Shown here: piece after piece, positions 22,070 to 34,075 of the stretch
Position numbering within the stretch: the first letter of the stretch is position 1
How the letters are laid out: each line of letters starts with the position of its first letter
NCBI GenBank assembly: GCA_963170055.1
Contig: CAUJGJ010000332.1
Location: forward strand, 2,607,001-2,671,000
Reading direction: 5' to 3'
DNA length: 64,000 nt
Origin: Halisarca cf. caerulea
Lineage: Eukaryota > Porifera > Demospongiae > Chondrillida > Halisarcidae
Program-made: the position numbers and the translations under genes
The notes under the pieces: generated by a model
The model's database searches: none
What the model was told of the DNA's origin: nothing
What the model saw: only the letters and a program-made list of their open reading frames with translations

Positions 22070-22567
22070 GTAAGTTGTGGTATGTTGTTTAGAGTGGATT
22101 GTTGTTCTTCATTGATCAAGCCACAACATGTCAAAACAGATACTACATAGTGGGTGGTGGTCAGAGACTCAGACTATGTATAGTAACCTTCTACTGTATG
22201 TAGAGTGAAGCTCATTGTGAAAGCACTAACTGCTGTTTGACAGTACAGAATCTACTTGTTGATCTGTGTAGAGATAGCATACTAAAACATAGAGTGGACT
22301 TTCTCATTAATATTAGTGGAGCTAGTGATTCACTAATCATTTTATCTTTCCATAATGCACTGGTACACGTTGTACAGTGATACACATTGTCAGGGTTTTC
22401 CCCAGGAAAAAAAAAACAGCTAAAAAGATAATTGTGTAGGGACTGTGGTGCATCTCATGGTTACCTGAATTTTAATACCACAATACAGTAGAAACATTAG
22501 CAGCACATCTGTACTAGAGGAAAGACACTGCTCATCTTTGACCTTTTTGTAACCTGTTGTCATGATA

Positions 22568-23640
22568 TATATCCAGGCTGTATCCTCAGTTAATTCAAGG
22601 GGGAGCGGGTGGCTCAGTAGGTGAGCTAATAAAATTACAGTATAAGTTGTGTAAGGTTGAAGGTGTATCATATGAAAGCACTTGGCTCTAGTTGTAGGTT
22701 TCTAACCATAGATTCGAAACAGATGATCCACACCCAAACACCCGGATAGTGTACCCATTTGTGGATTTCTCTCTGCACCCCTCCACCTGTGGTGGACAGT
22801 ACTTTAGGCCTTGTGTGTTTTGTATTTTACTGCTTTCTGTACGTAATTGATTTTACTTTGCATCCATGTGCACAATAACGATCAGCCATTTGTGTCCTTT
22901 CCACCTGTCTTGTCTTGTCTCATGCTGGCTATGTTGTTCGATTAACTAATGGGTACGGTTCCCCTTCGAACTCACATCAACCATATTGGTGACCCTCGCG
23001 AGACACTGGTCATTTCGACCAAGAACATGGTTTTGACAACGGATCCTCTTCCTACCAGCACCACGGCTATGGCTACGCGGATCAACACCTCACTGTGCGC
23101 CCCACAACTTCAGGACATTCTCCTCCTGCATGCTTGACCAGCACCTTCAGGGTGGCTCGCTGGTCGGTGGCCTCCTTCGCAACCTTCGGCTCGTCCTCAT
23201 CCATGGCCCAGATATGCCCAAGTCCGGCTCATCATCAGCCACGCCACAACATGCACACTCATTGAAGTTTATATGCCTGCCTTGCCATGCCACATCCCTG
23301 AGACAGACACTAACGCTGGCACTTCCTCCACTATAAACCAGCACCCACATCCATTTCTCCGACTCTCTTGACTTCCTTGACGGATCCACTGTCACACCAG
23401 TGGCAAGGAGTCAAGGAGTACTCGAACATGGATTGCTTTCCTGTGAAATGCCATAACACACACTTCAACGACAGCACATGTGTATCCAGTCTGTATCTTC
23501 AATGTAATAAAGTTACAGTATAAGTCATGTAGTTGTGTAGGGTTGAAGGAGTGTCATAGGAAAGTACTTTGCTTTAGTCATAGGTTTCTAAAACACCCAG
23601 ATGGTGTACCGATTTGTGGATTTCTCCCTGTACCCCTCCC
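22568..23640 (+). mobile_element. LTR-retrotransposon leader-like block, unit A
   Basis: A stretch starting tgtggtggacagtac (about 22789) and ending near gaactcaca is followed by ccatattggtgaccctcg. The wording tggtgaccc after an LTR is usual at gypsy-type primer-binding and gag-leader regions. A GC-richer segment (about 23030-23400) with a gag-like open frame follows in B and C. Flanking direct repeats (about 22568-22790 and 23485-23640) share cctgtatc-like and ataaa-ttacagtataag words. Orientation is opposite to the pol fragment nearby. Assignment is tentative. Confidence 0.35.
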
Positions 23641-24011
23641 ACCCACCCCCTTCAACCAACTGAGAGATGAGAGGAGAACATCACCTATTAAATTACAGTC
23701 ACATGAACAATCAGTTTGATTCAGATTCAGTGTATGCTGATGTAGTGCATGTGTGAGTGTACAGTTGTGTAACTTAGGGTGTTGTATCGCGTTGCTTGTA
23801 GCGATCAATGAAACAGAACGATTTCACAGAATGAATCACAATACCAACAAGCACCAACTCGTGCAGTATAACTCTCACTAAAACTAACTGAATCAACATA
23901 GACCATGCAACCTATGTATACATCAACTAACAATCAAAGCACACATACGTACACATATCATGCACCGATAGTACCAAACACCAAAATTCACAATTCACAT
24001 ACACAAACAGT

Positions 24012-24434
24012 CTAGTTTGAGTTACTAAGTTGGTAGGGAACCATTCCATGGCGAGATGGTGGTTTCCTGGGCGGGGTTGAGCGGCATGGCTCCAGGTTAG
24101 TCTCTTTAGGGGATGAGGCCTCTGTTGGTTGATTAGCAGTGCTAGTAGTGGGAATCGGGATGTCGAAGTCATCTTCTGGAGCGGTTAATGGAGTTGTGTG
24201 GGTACGCACATGATCCACATGACGACATACAAATCTACCATCGGTACATTGAATTGTGTATAACAAACGTCCTCGAATTTCCTTGATAACCCCAGGAGAC
24301 CAATGGTTAGAAGCATTAAAGTTGCACACAAACAACGGATCTCCAATATTGAAACTTGTTTGGAAAGTAGAATCATCATGATCCAACTTCTGGTGGGATT
24401 GAGCAGACACCACCCTATCTGATCCAGATGTCAT
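24012..24434 (-). pseudogene. Integrase C-terminal tail, unit A
   Basis: This is the longest open frame of the element's 3' end. FNIGDPLFVCNFN matches the start of a Ty3/gypsy integrase C-terminal domain (usually GDxVxVRN). WSPGVIKEIRGRLLYTIQ and CRHVDHVRTHT follow, then a Pro/Thr/Ser-rich end. The usual RN has become CN here, while C keeps RN. Confidence 0.75.
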
Positions 24435-24925
24435 TTGATTCCCCTTCCCATTGATAACTGTGCAAGAGACGTTCCAGTTGTAGTATGAGAGGTACTACGA
24501 TAGCAGAAAAGGAAATGAACAAGCTGCTTCTAAACGCTGTCAGAGGTATCCTTTTTCATTGCTCTCTTAAATGTCTGCACATAGCTCTCAGCCAATCCAT
24601 TTGAGGATGGTTAATTCCTTGAACTCCACACTTGTGAAAGCTTTGCCATTATCAGATACCACAATGTCAGGAATGTCATGCGTAGCAAACATTTGTGGCA
24701 GTTGTGGCTGATGTTGCTGAGGGTATAATATCAATTTCCAACCACTCGGAATGAGTATCTACCACTACGAGGAACATTTTCCCCAGGAAGGGTCCAGCAT
24801 AATCAATGTGGAGTCAGCTCCACGGTTGATCTGGCCACTCCCATGGATGTAGTGGTGCTGCTGCTGGAGCTTTCTGATTGAGTTGACATTGCTGGAATAA
24901 TTTCACTCTCTCCTCAATAGCAGCA

Positions 24926-25408
24926 TCAATCCCTGGCCACCAGACTACTCCTCGTACAATTCCCTTGATCCTCGAAATTCCTGGCTAAACCAGCATGCAG
25001 TTCCTGTAGAACCTTGGAGTTGAACAATGAGTGCACAACAACTCTGTTACCTCGTGCAGAACAGACAACCATCCTGAAGCGACAGTTCATTTGTTCTGTG
25101 ATGGAATGGCTGAAATTCCTCGTCAACATTATGTTCACTCTATCCCGTAGCTCCATCTCCATCACTGTTGAAAGTGTGGGGTCCCGAACGGTAAACGTCT
25201 CTATGTTCGATGCTGACAATAAGCTCTGCAGGTTCTCCAATACAGGACATACAGTCTCCCCAAGTAGAGGAATTTCTCTGGGAGTTTCAGGTAGAGATAA
25301 GTGACTCAGCAAGTCTGCATTTCCATTCTCTGATCCTGGGCGATAGGCAATGATGTACTTGTAGGCATTGAGGGTTAGCACCCACCCCTGGAGATGGGCT
25401 GATGTCAT
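24926..25408 (-). pseudogene. RNase H end and integrase start, unit A
   Basis: This 160-codon frame includes YRPGSENGNADLLSHLSLPE, the standard end of Ty3/gypsy RNase H, a linker, then CRFRMVVCSARGNRVVVHS and LQELHAGLARN at the integrase zinc-binding part, where an HxGHxG-like motif is expected. It is out of frame with the flanking pieces. Confidence 0.75.
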
Positions 25409-26034
25409 TGCTGGAATGGTTTTCCCTTGTGCGAATATGTGTTGAAGTGGCTTGTGATCAGAGAAAATGGTGAAAAGGCGTCCTGCTAAGTACTGGTGAA
25501 ACCGTTTTACTCCAAAGACAATCGCAGAGGTTCTTTATCCAGTTGGGAGTAATTGCTGGCAAATACCATTGGCTTAACTTGTCCATGGGGAAAACAGTGT
25601 GACAATACGGCTCCAATTCTGTAGGGAGAGGTGTCGTAATCAAGGATGAGTTCCAAATCTGGGTCATAATGTGCAAGTACCTGAGCTGATGTGATTGCAG
25701 CCTTTGCCCGAACAATTGAACAAAAGTATCAGCTTGTGCTTTTCCCCATATCCATGTCTGTGACTTTTGCATCAATTGATACAAGGAGACAGAGTGGTTG
25801 CCAGATGTGGGAAGAACTAACTTGCTGTAGTAGTTGATGAGACCCAGAAATGACCGAAGCTGTTACAGGTTGGTTGGCATTGGAGCATCCTGGATAGTTC
25901 TAACCTTTGCTGTAGTGGGGTGGAGGCCATTAGCTGAGATGGTGTGTCCTAGATATTGGACAGAAGATAAGAGGAAGGCGCTTTTGTCCTTCTTCAAATG
26001 CAGCAGGATCAGTTATCCTGTCTGACTTCAAGAG

Positions 26035-26430
26035 CATTTCCCCTATAGTTGTAAAATCATTCCATGTCATCTCTTTCCTAGCTTTGAAACAGGAGAGCAT
26101 ACCACCACCCACTCCACTCCTTGCACTGCCATTGTATCATTCTATCTGGATGGTAGTACCCTACTAGCCTGAGGGTCACTGTAGTTCTATCTCCTCCAAC
26201 AGTTACAGTGTGAGCAATGCTATCCATCTTGAGTTTTAACCCTCGTACATTGGCAGAGTTAGTTGTACCAATGACATGTCCATTCAACTTTGACAAAGTT
26301 AACTTGTGTATCACAGGCTTTGCCAAATGCAGAATTTGCCCATTTCTTAACAGTTCTAGGTAAAGAAATAGTCTAAGACCAATATTAAACATGCTTTAGC
26401 TGATGGTTTCATGTACGTATTTTACTTCAT
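26035..26430 (-). other. Conserved open frame of unknown nature, unit A
   Basis: Minus frame 26078-26392 reads HLAKPVIHKLTLSKLNGHVI and TVTVGGDRTTVTLRLVGYYH. B keeps it (44521-44718) and unit 0 has a broken form. It adjoins the 5' end of the pol fragment but does not resemble pol. Its function is unknown. Confidence 0.3.
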
Positions 26431-27054
26431 TACAAATACGTAACAACTCCAATGATGTATGGTTTCACTCTTCATGCATTCTTGGAGCTGTTTAAACATC
26501 ATTGAAGATCTCATAAGTACATATGTTGGTGGCATTGCTATAGTACTTAGATGTAGGGCTCCATTCAGGGAGGGTGTGCTTGGATTGCTACTGCCCCCCT
26601 CTCCCCAGACTTGTATCAGAGCATACACTATCCCCTTAACCACCTTGAACTGTGTTACTGTTGATGTATTATTTATATAAGGCTTGCATGCATTCTGAGC
26701 ATGTTCAACCCAGTCCACAATGTTGAAATTCATTCATACGGTAGCTCCAGTTCATACTGAAAACCAAAATGCTACACTACTGTCATGGATGCAACAATTT
26801 CTTTATGGCCAGACAAAGCGGGAGCATTTACTCTCCACCTCTCATTGTGACCCAATTGACCCCCTTTGGCATAGCATGCAGTCTGTCTGTTGAGATTATA
26901 GTGCATGAGTACATTCAGTCTTGGCTGGGTCTGATCCAATCTCCCGTAGCTGAAAGTATCATTGCAATACGTATGTTTCTATGTTGGTGTATGGCTTTCT
27001 GAACTTGAAGGTACTTCAATACTCTTTCATGTCTTAATTGGTGTATATGGAGTG

Positions 27055-27150
27055 CTATATATATATACACCAATTAAGTTATATATATATATATACACCA
27101 ATACATATGTTATATATATACACCAATTAACCCTACATCAATTATACACC
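27055..27150. repeat. TA-rich minisatellite
   Basis: Four imperfect copies of tatatatacaccaattaa with (TA)n spacers lie just after the A/B junction. The same position in C is occupied by other sequence. Confidence 0.7.
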
Positions 27151-27320
27151 AATTAAGACATGAAGGGCTTGGGTATCGTATGTACTGTATGTATATGTAT
27201 GTATATGTAACCCCCTGAACACATGAGCACCATTGCATAACTAAGGAATATGTATAATGCACTGTTTATGTACTCCTCTAACATGTACGTTGTCATACTA
27301 TTGCGTCCTATTAGCTACGC

Positions 27321-27979
27321 GACCGTAGGAGCACCATTTTGATTGGTCCGGTCAGTATGAGCCAATCACTATATATTGCACCCGGACAGGTCGTATTTCA
27401 GTTTATACTATTATTATATACAAGTGCATAATAACACTATTAAACTTGCATTCAAACCAATTACTAAAGCATTTTTTGTTTTCAACAAAACAGCTCAAAT
27501 CAATAATTAAATGAACTAAAAAAATATTTGGTAAAAAGGGCTTCTCCACTGGTTTATTCTGCTCGAATGTCCTCTTTAGGAATGGAAATTTATGCGGTTG
27601 ATGTGGATAGGCAGGTGGCTGGTTATCCAATGATTCAGCACTGATTTTCCAACACCTCGTCACACGAAAGAATAGCACTTCGCAAACGAAGTACTGATGC
27701 ACATGACTACAAGAAAGGCGTTGAAGTGAACACATTACTTGCGCAATCGGCGAAATCATCTAGTATATGATCGTGGATAAGTAGACTGATTAAGAATCTC
27801 CTAATTCTGGTATATAAAGGTAATTTAAGCTATAATGAAAGATCATCATAGCTGCTTGGGGTATGTGTATTCTGAATCTGCTAAAAAGTTTGTTTCGCGG
27901 TTGAAAATTAAATATTGAGTTTGGCAGAAATATTTGTCCGGTGAAAACCGGACCAGCCGCACCTACTCTTACAGTCCCG
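27321..27979. mobile_element. Repeat R, first copy in unit B
   Basis: Starts gaccgtaggagcaccatttt and ends gcacctactcttacagtccc. Unit A lacks R at the matching place (near 9490) and reads straight on, so R inserted here in the B/C lineage or was lost in A. It contains the palindrome ggtccggtgaaaaccggacc. Confidence 0.65.
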
Positions 27980-28008
27980 ATCTTGCTCACATTGGGCTGA
28001 ACTCCCAG

Positions 28009-28179
28009 GATAAAGTCTTGCCAAGAACTGTAGGGTCACATGTTGTGCTACACTTACATAGTCCATGCTTGATACAGATCACAACTTGTCAACACAGATC
28101 ACAACAAAGTATAAGCAGTAGATACTATATAGCAGGAACAATTGTAGCCTGGGGGTGCAACCTTACCCCCTTGAGCCAA
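28009..28179 (+). CDS. Candidate exon p, unit B
   Basis: 57 codons, phase 0-0, the same borders as unit A. Differences from A include T to P after KVL and N to S in HLHNPC, plus silent changes. The coding status is uncertain for the same reason as in A: a weak gtgatt donor. Confidence 0.35.
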
Positions 28180-29468
28180 GTGATTACTCTCCTTTGGGTG
28201 CTCCTCTCATTCTCGGAATCATGCTTTGTTGATTATAGACTTATCCACTTTTATATACTTGTACCTCATGTGTATGTTGAATGTGTAGATATTTACTATT
28301 GTTAGCCCTTCCAGTGTCTTTTGCCTTGCATAGACTTATTCACACCTGCACTCTGTATTTATCAACCAATGAACATCAAAACAACCATTTTAGTCCATTA
28401 ATCAATCAACACTGGTTGTGCAGTTCACATTGAATCATTGTTCTTGGTGTCCACAAAGGACGTTAAATGTTAGGAGGAGTGTAGTTTTACTTCTTAATTC
28501 TGTAATAATATTCTAATGCAGTCTTTACTTAGTAAACTTGCGTGATCTCTGTTTGCTTACATTTTATATTGGAAAACCATTCACAATGGTTAACAGAGTC
28601 GTAGGAACCTAAGCAGCAGGTACCAGTTTACCAATAGTTTGTAAACCTTTGTAAAAAGAATACTTGAAAGTTCTATATTTGCAAGGAAAGTAAGAAACCA
28701 TAATAATTAACCTTGTGCATGACAGGGCCTCATGCAAGAAATAGTTTATGATAAGAGCCAATCCAACCTTCATTCCCTTTGATACTAGCCATATCAATGA
28801 ATTTCCCCAAAATGCAGCGAGTTTTCTTTAAAATAGTAATGAAGGTGAAAATTACAAAGCTCAAGGATTAGATGGCAACCTTTGTGATTTTATCAACTGT
28901 CACACTAACTTCAAACTCTTTGTTTCTTACCAAGTCTGCTTTGTGAAACCTGATACCATTGTTGCAGAGATTAACCATTATAACTTATTCGCGAGTAATT
29001 CAGGACGAGGGGCAGAAGCCCCACAGGTTTTTTGCCCGAATTACTTGAATGAACCCTAACACTAGCTCAGTAGGTTATTTCTGTTTTGTAACAGGCACAG
29101 TATGGTTGAATTGTCGTCGTCATCAAGTTAGTGATACAAAAAATGTTGCCTGACCAAAGAAAAATAGCTTCCTACGGCCCTGGTTAACATGTATTATGTT
29201 TCATGAGCAGCCACACAAGTGGTGCTAATGTATCCTCGCATGTCCTCAGTGCAGTGTGCATAACAGTTGAGAACTGAGTCAGGTACATTGGAGAGCTACT
29301 GTTGATCACAGCTAGGTAGAGGCATTGTCTCAGAACTATGATCAGTTGTAGTTTAAGAAGTGCAGTGAAACCTATGTTGTCTGGATGGTGTGGCCAGGTC
29401 CAAAGGGTCTCCATAAGACTACATAAAACTACTGAGTTTTAAGTTGGTGCTTTCTGAATGTCTCACAG

Positions 29469-29537
29469 GAAAAGCTTAGAGGCTTGCTTCTTCAAACAGC
29501 AACAACAGAGGACTCATTGAATTGTCGTACAAATGAA
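29469..29537 (+). CDS. Candidate exon r, unit B
   Basis: 23 codons, phase 0-0, after gaatgtctcacag. It differs from A by a silent change (AGG to AGA) and Ala to Thr (ATTEDS). The weak donor gtgtag is shared. Confidence 0.4.
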
Positions 29538-29724
29538 GTGTAGCTGTCCTTTCCAACACTTTGGACTTTTACTTCTTGTAAATGTGGGATGATCACATGT
29601 GTATACTGCATCTTATTTTCTACTCATTGTTCTGTTAGTATTGTGGAGATTGGAGTGAGTGTGAGAGCTATTGTTTGTGCATTCACTACATGAATGTCTG
29701 TGTCCATACATCTCTCCTCTCCAG

Positions 29725-29811
29725 GACCAGACTCCAGTGAATGAGGAGGAATTGTGTGATGCATGGTCAAAATGCAAGTGTAAAACAGTGAATGTGGAAA
29801 TTAGATCATCA
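29725..29811 (+). CDS. Exon s, unit B (LRR-like)
   Basis: 29 codons, phase 0-0. It is identical to A over PVNEEELCDAWSKCKCK, then VNVEIRSS at the end in place of VNVRVDQL. Donor gtaagt is kept. The cluster of changes at the 3' end, in otherwise near-identical sequence, hints at conversion from another paralogue. Confidence 0.55.
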
Positions 29812-31027
29812 GTAAGTGATGTGTGCAGTATCACTGGTTATGTGACATGCTCTAAAGGACTCTAAGTTTTGTACTAGTACTACAGCCATTACCCTTACTC
29901 ACACCTGGTCCAACACAGAACTTTCATGTACATATTACCATCTTATGTTGGTGCATGCATTGCATTGTCTTATGTCTACACACCACCTGCACAGTCTTGT
30001 CACCAGTACAGTCCAGCACGGTGGGTAGTAGACAATGAGTGCATGAGATCAAGTGTTGTCTGTTGCCTAACATTGTTCATGAATTGTATGTCAGTTGTGA
30101 AGACTAGCTAACCAGTAAATATGGGGAGTGGTAGGCCCTTGCCTTGAGGGAAGACTACTTGTGTTACAATAGTCTGGTGGTAGAGAAGGTGCTAATTTAT
30201 CAAAGTGATTTCTGCTAAGTATATCTCTTTCATTGTCATACTGTACAATATACATGTATGCCCAAAGTATTTAGGATCGAAGCATGTATATACATGTACA
30301 CTCTTAAAGCAAGTACCATGTGCTTTGTTAGCTGTTTCAGAAGTGTGTCAGGACGCATACAAGAAGGGTGCCATTTATGTGGGTATAGAAGGTTGTAGCT
30401 GGTTACCCTGTCCCCCATCTTAAAACTATAGTACGTACAGTCAGACTTCAGTTGTCTGTGCACATCTGTTCTGGATGTACTGCAGATACAGCAAGGGTGG
30501 AGGATAAATGAGGGAGCAGTAGTATAGTATACAGTAGAATATTGCAATTTATTCCAATAAAAACTGCATAAGGTGAAGGAACTGCATATATATATGAGGT
30601 GAGGGTCAGTGAATTCTCACTGTATACAGTATACAGTAGAACTTCCATTGCCTGACACTCCATAGTCTTGTGGTATATTGCAAATGTGTTGTATTTACTG
30701 CATGTCCTTGTACTCATTACTTACTCATGATTTTGTATGTCACACGGCTTACATAAGGTTTAGTCACACAGTAAACACGTGTGCGCACTACGTATTCTTG
30801 ATTCCGTACTGCTGTTGTCTCAGGAACAATTGTGTATTGAGAAGGGACTAGGTTGAGTCCTAGGTAGTAGACTGAGTTTGATACAATTTATTTATTCATC
30901 TCATTTTGTTGTTTATTGGTTCGTCCCTTGATCTCTCAAGGACACTAACACTACAGTCTCGTGTAGCCCAGACCACACTTTCCATTAGTTCTATTTCTGT
31001 AATTGATGTTGACATGATTTGTTACAG

Positions 31028-31109
31028 AGAAGGTATTCTGGTGAAAATCCAATACCAAAGTTGTGTGAGTCCCAAAAGTTGGAGGTTCCTTTGTTATGCC
31101 ATTGCCCAG
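31028..31109 (+). CDS. Exon t, unit B (plus arm)
   Basis: 82 nt after tttgttacag and before gtgatt. It reads EGILVKIQYQSCVSPKSW, then RFLCYAIAQ; Ser to Ile and Gly to Arg differ from A. Length and splice borders are unchanged. Confidence 0.5.
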
Positions 31110-31514
31110 GTGATTAAGTAAAATTCATGGTGTTGACATTAGCGAAGAGAAGCCAGAAAAAGACACTTTCCTGTCCTTTCTCAGCATCTAAGGTAAATTC
31201 ATCGTTTTTGTCTCACTACCAATTGTGTTTAATGGTCTTTGTGACAAGTAAGGGAGCATTGTCGTTTGTATTAGCCCTTACTTTTGGTAGTGCAGTGAAT
31301 ACGCTGGATTTTCCTTAGTTAAGGAGAGGAAAGTGTCTTTTCCCTGGCTGATATCAACATATATAAGAACTTCTTCCTGCTTGTCTCCAAGCTTCTCCGA
31401 ACTACATAGTGTTGCTGTGTTCTTTAGCACAGCCTACGTATGCAGAATCTAGAATTGTGCAGCCATCGTTTGCTTCTCTTCGCTAACGTCAATCCCATTT
31501 ATTTCATTAATAAC

Positions 31515-31596
31515 CTGGGTAACCGCATATTGATGGTGCCTCCCACTGTTGGGGGCTGGCACAACTTTGGTATTTGATCTTCACCAGACCACCTTT
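31515..31596 (-). CDS. Inverted copy of exon t, unit B (minus arm)
   Basis: KGGLVKIKYQSCASPQQW, then EAPSICGYPG, open between cgtcacag and the minus-strand GT. The downstream minus context differs from A (ggtta instead of ggtgattaac), so the donor is gttatt. Confidence 0.35.
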
Positions 31597-32459
31597 CTGT
31601 GACGAAATGACATCATCATATATAAAAGGAGCAGAAAGTGTGGTCTGGGCTACAAGATACTAGACACTCCATGGACTTCAAACGCAGGTGTCAGATTACA
31701 GATCAAGGTATATAGTTGTAATACATGTATTATTATGGAGTGACTCATGTCTTTCAGATGATTGATGTTCAGGTTGGAGAGAATGTTAGACTATTGAGGT
31801 GTCGAATTAAAGGAGTTCTACTGTATTACCAGTATGTTATATACTACGTACGTATAGCATCCGTTACCATGGTAATGACACAATTGTGATTTTATAATGT
31901 ATGAAATATGGATGTCTAACTCGCCGTGAGATTATACCTCGAAACCTGTGATTTCTGACCAATATACCTCACTTTAGTGCTCCTGACTATATAGCTTTCC
32001 GAAGTAATGCACACTGAATCGAACTCACAAGAAGCCAATCTTCACTGCAAGAAGTGTATATAGCATCGTAGCTGAGAGAGATTTGTTTAGGAATTCTTAC
32101 CGCCAATTCTCTTCCAAGACTCGATAATTAAAGTTTAAATTGCTTTGTGCAATTCCTGGAAGACAGAAACATTCATCCAAAGTCCACAAAGGATGCTTTG
32201 GCAGTTAAGACATAGGCACTTGGGCTGCATGGCATATAATATGCACTTGCCTTCAAGTGCTTCACACTCTCGGGACTCAGCATTTCATATGCTGTACAAC
32301 CCTCACTCCTATGTCTTCACTACTATGTAACAAGCATGTATGTATGACTTGAACGGAGATTCATTCATTATGTACTACATAAAGTATAACCACACACAGT
32401 TTCAGATTCCACCTAATAAGGCCTACAAGGAGGGGAGGGGGGAGATACTTAGTATAGTC

Positions 32460-32744
32460 CAGTGTTTTCCCCAGACAAAAATTAAAGGGGGAGGGTATGG
32501 CGGTTAGTGCTGCTGGGTGCCTGGCTTTCTAGTTTTCTTGTCTCGAATTAGAGGTGGAGTAAACAACTATACTGAACATATTGTATGGTTATTATCAGTG
32601 ACAATATGTATATTTAATTTATTAGAATTGAGTTGCTTCTAGCTTTTTGTCAAGCTTTTAGTGTACTACATTGAAGTTGAAAGTGTTGATATCCAAGATT
32701 ATAGGGGGATGTAGTGCCCCCTACCCCTCTTTAAGGGAACACTG
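32460..32744. mobile_element. TIR MITE with 6-bp target duplication, unit B
   Basis: Orthologous to 14530-14812: the same CAGTGTTTTCCCC and ACACTG ends between atagtc copies. The interior has small indels. Confidence 0.75.
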
Positions 32745-32820
32745 ATAGTCTACTTCATTCACTAATGAAAAGCGTGAATTACTTTAATATAAGCAGTTAT
32801 TCACACAACTCCAACTGCAG

Positions 32821-32985
32821 GATTGTCAACCTTGTACAGAAAAATCAGCAGATATTATGTTGGGGATACTCAATCAAACTGGCAATCTGCCAGAACATGA
32901 CCACCATTATTTCCAGTTATTTGGTATCTATCAAATTGACAGTTGTCCTTGTAATGCAGGTCTTACAACTCTTCCCTTCATGCAG
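32821..32985 (+). CDS. Exon u, unit B (LRR-like, intact)
   Basis: 55 codons, phase 0-0. DCQPCTEKSADIMLGILNQ, then GNLPEHDHHYFQLFGIYQ and the same end as A. One extra codon (HH) keeps the frame. It ends before gttcag. Confidence 0.55.
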
Positions 32986-33272
32986 GTTCAGTGTGTTTTT
33001 CGGATTATTTGTTATTACCTCATAATCCAGATGTCCTCCTTTATGTATAGATATAGTATTTTACACTGATAGTGTGTAAAATGTAAACAGACTCAGTATA
33101 ATTCATGGGTTACTAAAAATAGTTTATCTTGTGGGTTGTGTGTTAGCATGCAGTATTGAGTAATTTGGTGTAACTTGGCTAACGAGTGCTCTCCCAGAGC
33201 AAGACCATGTTAATATGTACCCAATGAAGTTTACAGAATGTCCAGAATGGTGCTACTACAGGACCAAGTTTA

Positions 33273-33527
33273 TAAGAAGGGTCCAACGGAAGAAGTTGAT
33301 AAGTCCATTTTTCAACGAGTCCTTTTTTCCTCGGTTTTACGTTAGATTCATAATATGTACTTTGCTAGGATATGAGACTGTTTCAGTTTAATACCAATGA
33401 AGCCTGTCTCATACACAATGTCAGAAGGCATAAAACAACAAAGGGCATGTGTATCTCAAATTAAATTGGGGAGAAGAAGGAATAGGTAAAAATGGACTTA
33501 TCAGCTTCTTCCGTTGGACCCTTCTTA
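33273..33527. mobile_element. TIR MITE private to unit B, ~255 bp
   Basis: The terminal inverted repeats are about 39 bp and nearly perfect, taagaagggtccaacgga on the left and its complement on the right. TA at both borders suggests a Tc1/mariner-type target duplication. A and C lack it and keep a short stretch (atgttgtattgcctca) that B has lost. Confidence 0.8.
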
Positions 33528-33867
33528 ATAACTATTGAATACTGAATTGCAAAACCTTGTTGTGAAGAGTACATGTGGTGCTCTGTATCACGACAAGGAA
33601 TATAAGCCAATTCCAACAACATACTGTTTTCTTCTATGTTTCTTTGTTGTTGTCAGGTGATCTTTGTACCCTTGGCTTAGGAGGGTTGAGAGTAACATTG
33701 CTTTGGGTAAATGGGTGTTAGAATACGTGCATGCTAGACATCACTTGGTTTGTTTACTGGGTATAAGAATTGAGTGTCCACCCATTCTATCAGCCGATGA
33801 TGGATTTTGAACTGTACATACCACTGTACGATACTGTATCATTTTCACTTCTTTCTATTTTTTACAG

Positions 33868-33979
33868 GGAAATGATTGTACAAGATATTTTGTAAAATCA
33901 GTGTTAAAAGGAATGTCAACTAATAGACATGTACAACACTTGAAAGTTGATACTCCCTATGTGGACCCATATTGTCAAG
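33868..33979 (+). CDS. Exon v, unit B (LRR-like)
   Basis: 112 nt, phase 0 in and 1 out, before gtatgt. GNDCTRYFVKSVLKGMST, then NRHVQHLKVDTPYVDPYCQ. It is five codons longer than A after the VQHL strand. The helix SVLKGMS and the strand are unchanged. Confidence 0.6.
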
Positions 33980-34075
33980 GTATGTATCATTCTTTGTCTA
34001 CTTGTGTAGTTGCTACGATCAATTCAAAGCACCGTAAATTCACTATATGGCTGTGCAGTACCATGTCACTTCATG

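Larger units (their letters stand above)
24012..25998 (-). mobile_element. Decayed Ty3/gypsy pol fragment, unit A
   Basis: Read on the minus strand, the order is: RT C-terminus (LKKDKSAFLL, SVQYLGHTISANGLHP), RNase H (YDTSPYRIGAVLSHC, YRPGSENGNADLLSHL), integrase zinc-binding region, integrase core (LHIDYAGPFLGKMFLVVVD, VSDNGKAFTS, SSNGLAESYVQTFK) and the C-terminal tail with WSPGVIKEIRGRLLYTIQC. Several frameshifts and stops, and a deletion between the second catalytic Asp region and SSNGLAE, make it inactive. Gag, protease, most of RT and both LTRs are missing. Confidence 0.85.
8084..26947. repeat. Unit A of the tandem array (about 18.9 kb)
   Basis: Unit A runs from one occurrence of the junction sequence near 8083 to the next near 26948. 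Its landmarks recur in the same order in B and C: exon s at 11204, 29725 and 49287; exon v at 15698, 33868 and 53673; exon q at 21897, 40729 and 60411. A carries two private LINE tails (8.5 and 12.1 kb). It lacks the first R repeat and about 430 bp near 18.58 kb that B and C have. Confidence 0.9.
30890..31650. repeat. Fold-back inverted repeat, unit B
   Basis: The layout is as in unit A: outer arms around tagcccagaccacact, and an inner stem aagacactttcctg (about 31160) against its complement (about 31325). The exon-t copies in both arms stay open. Confidence 0.65.

Noticed and set aside
25458..25784. 108-codon minus frame LRYLHIMTQIWNSS...
   Set aside because: It is an out-of-frame reading of the RNase H region; the real frame is visible in unit B at 43479-44045.
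27055..27150. Possible CRISPR-like array
   Set aside because: The copies are imperfect and the spacers are only TA repeats; this is a minisatellite in eukaryotic DNA.
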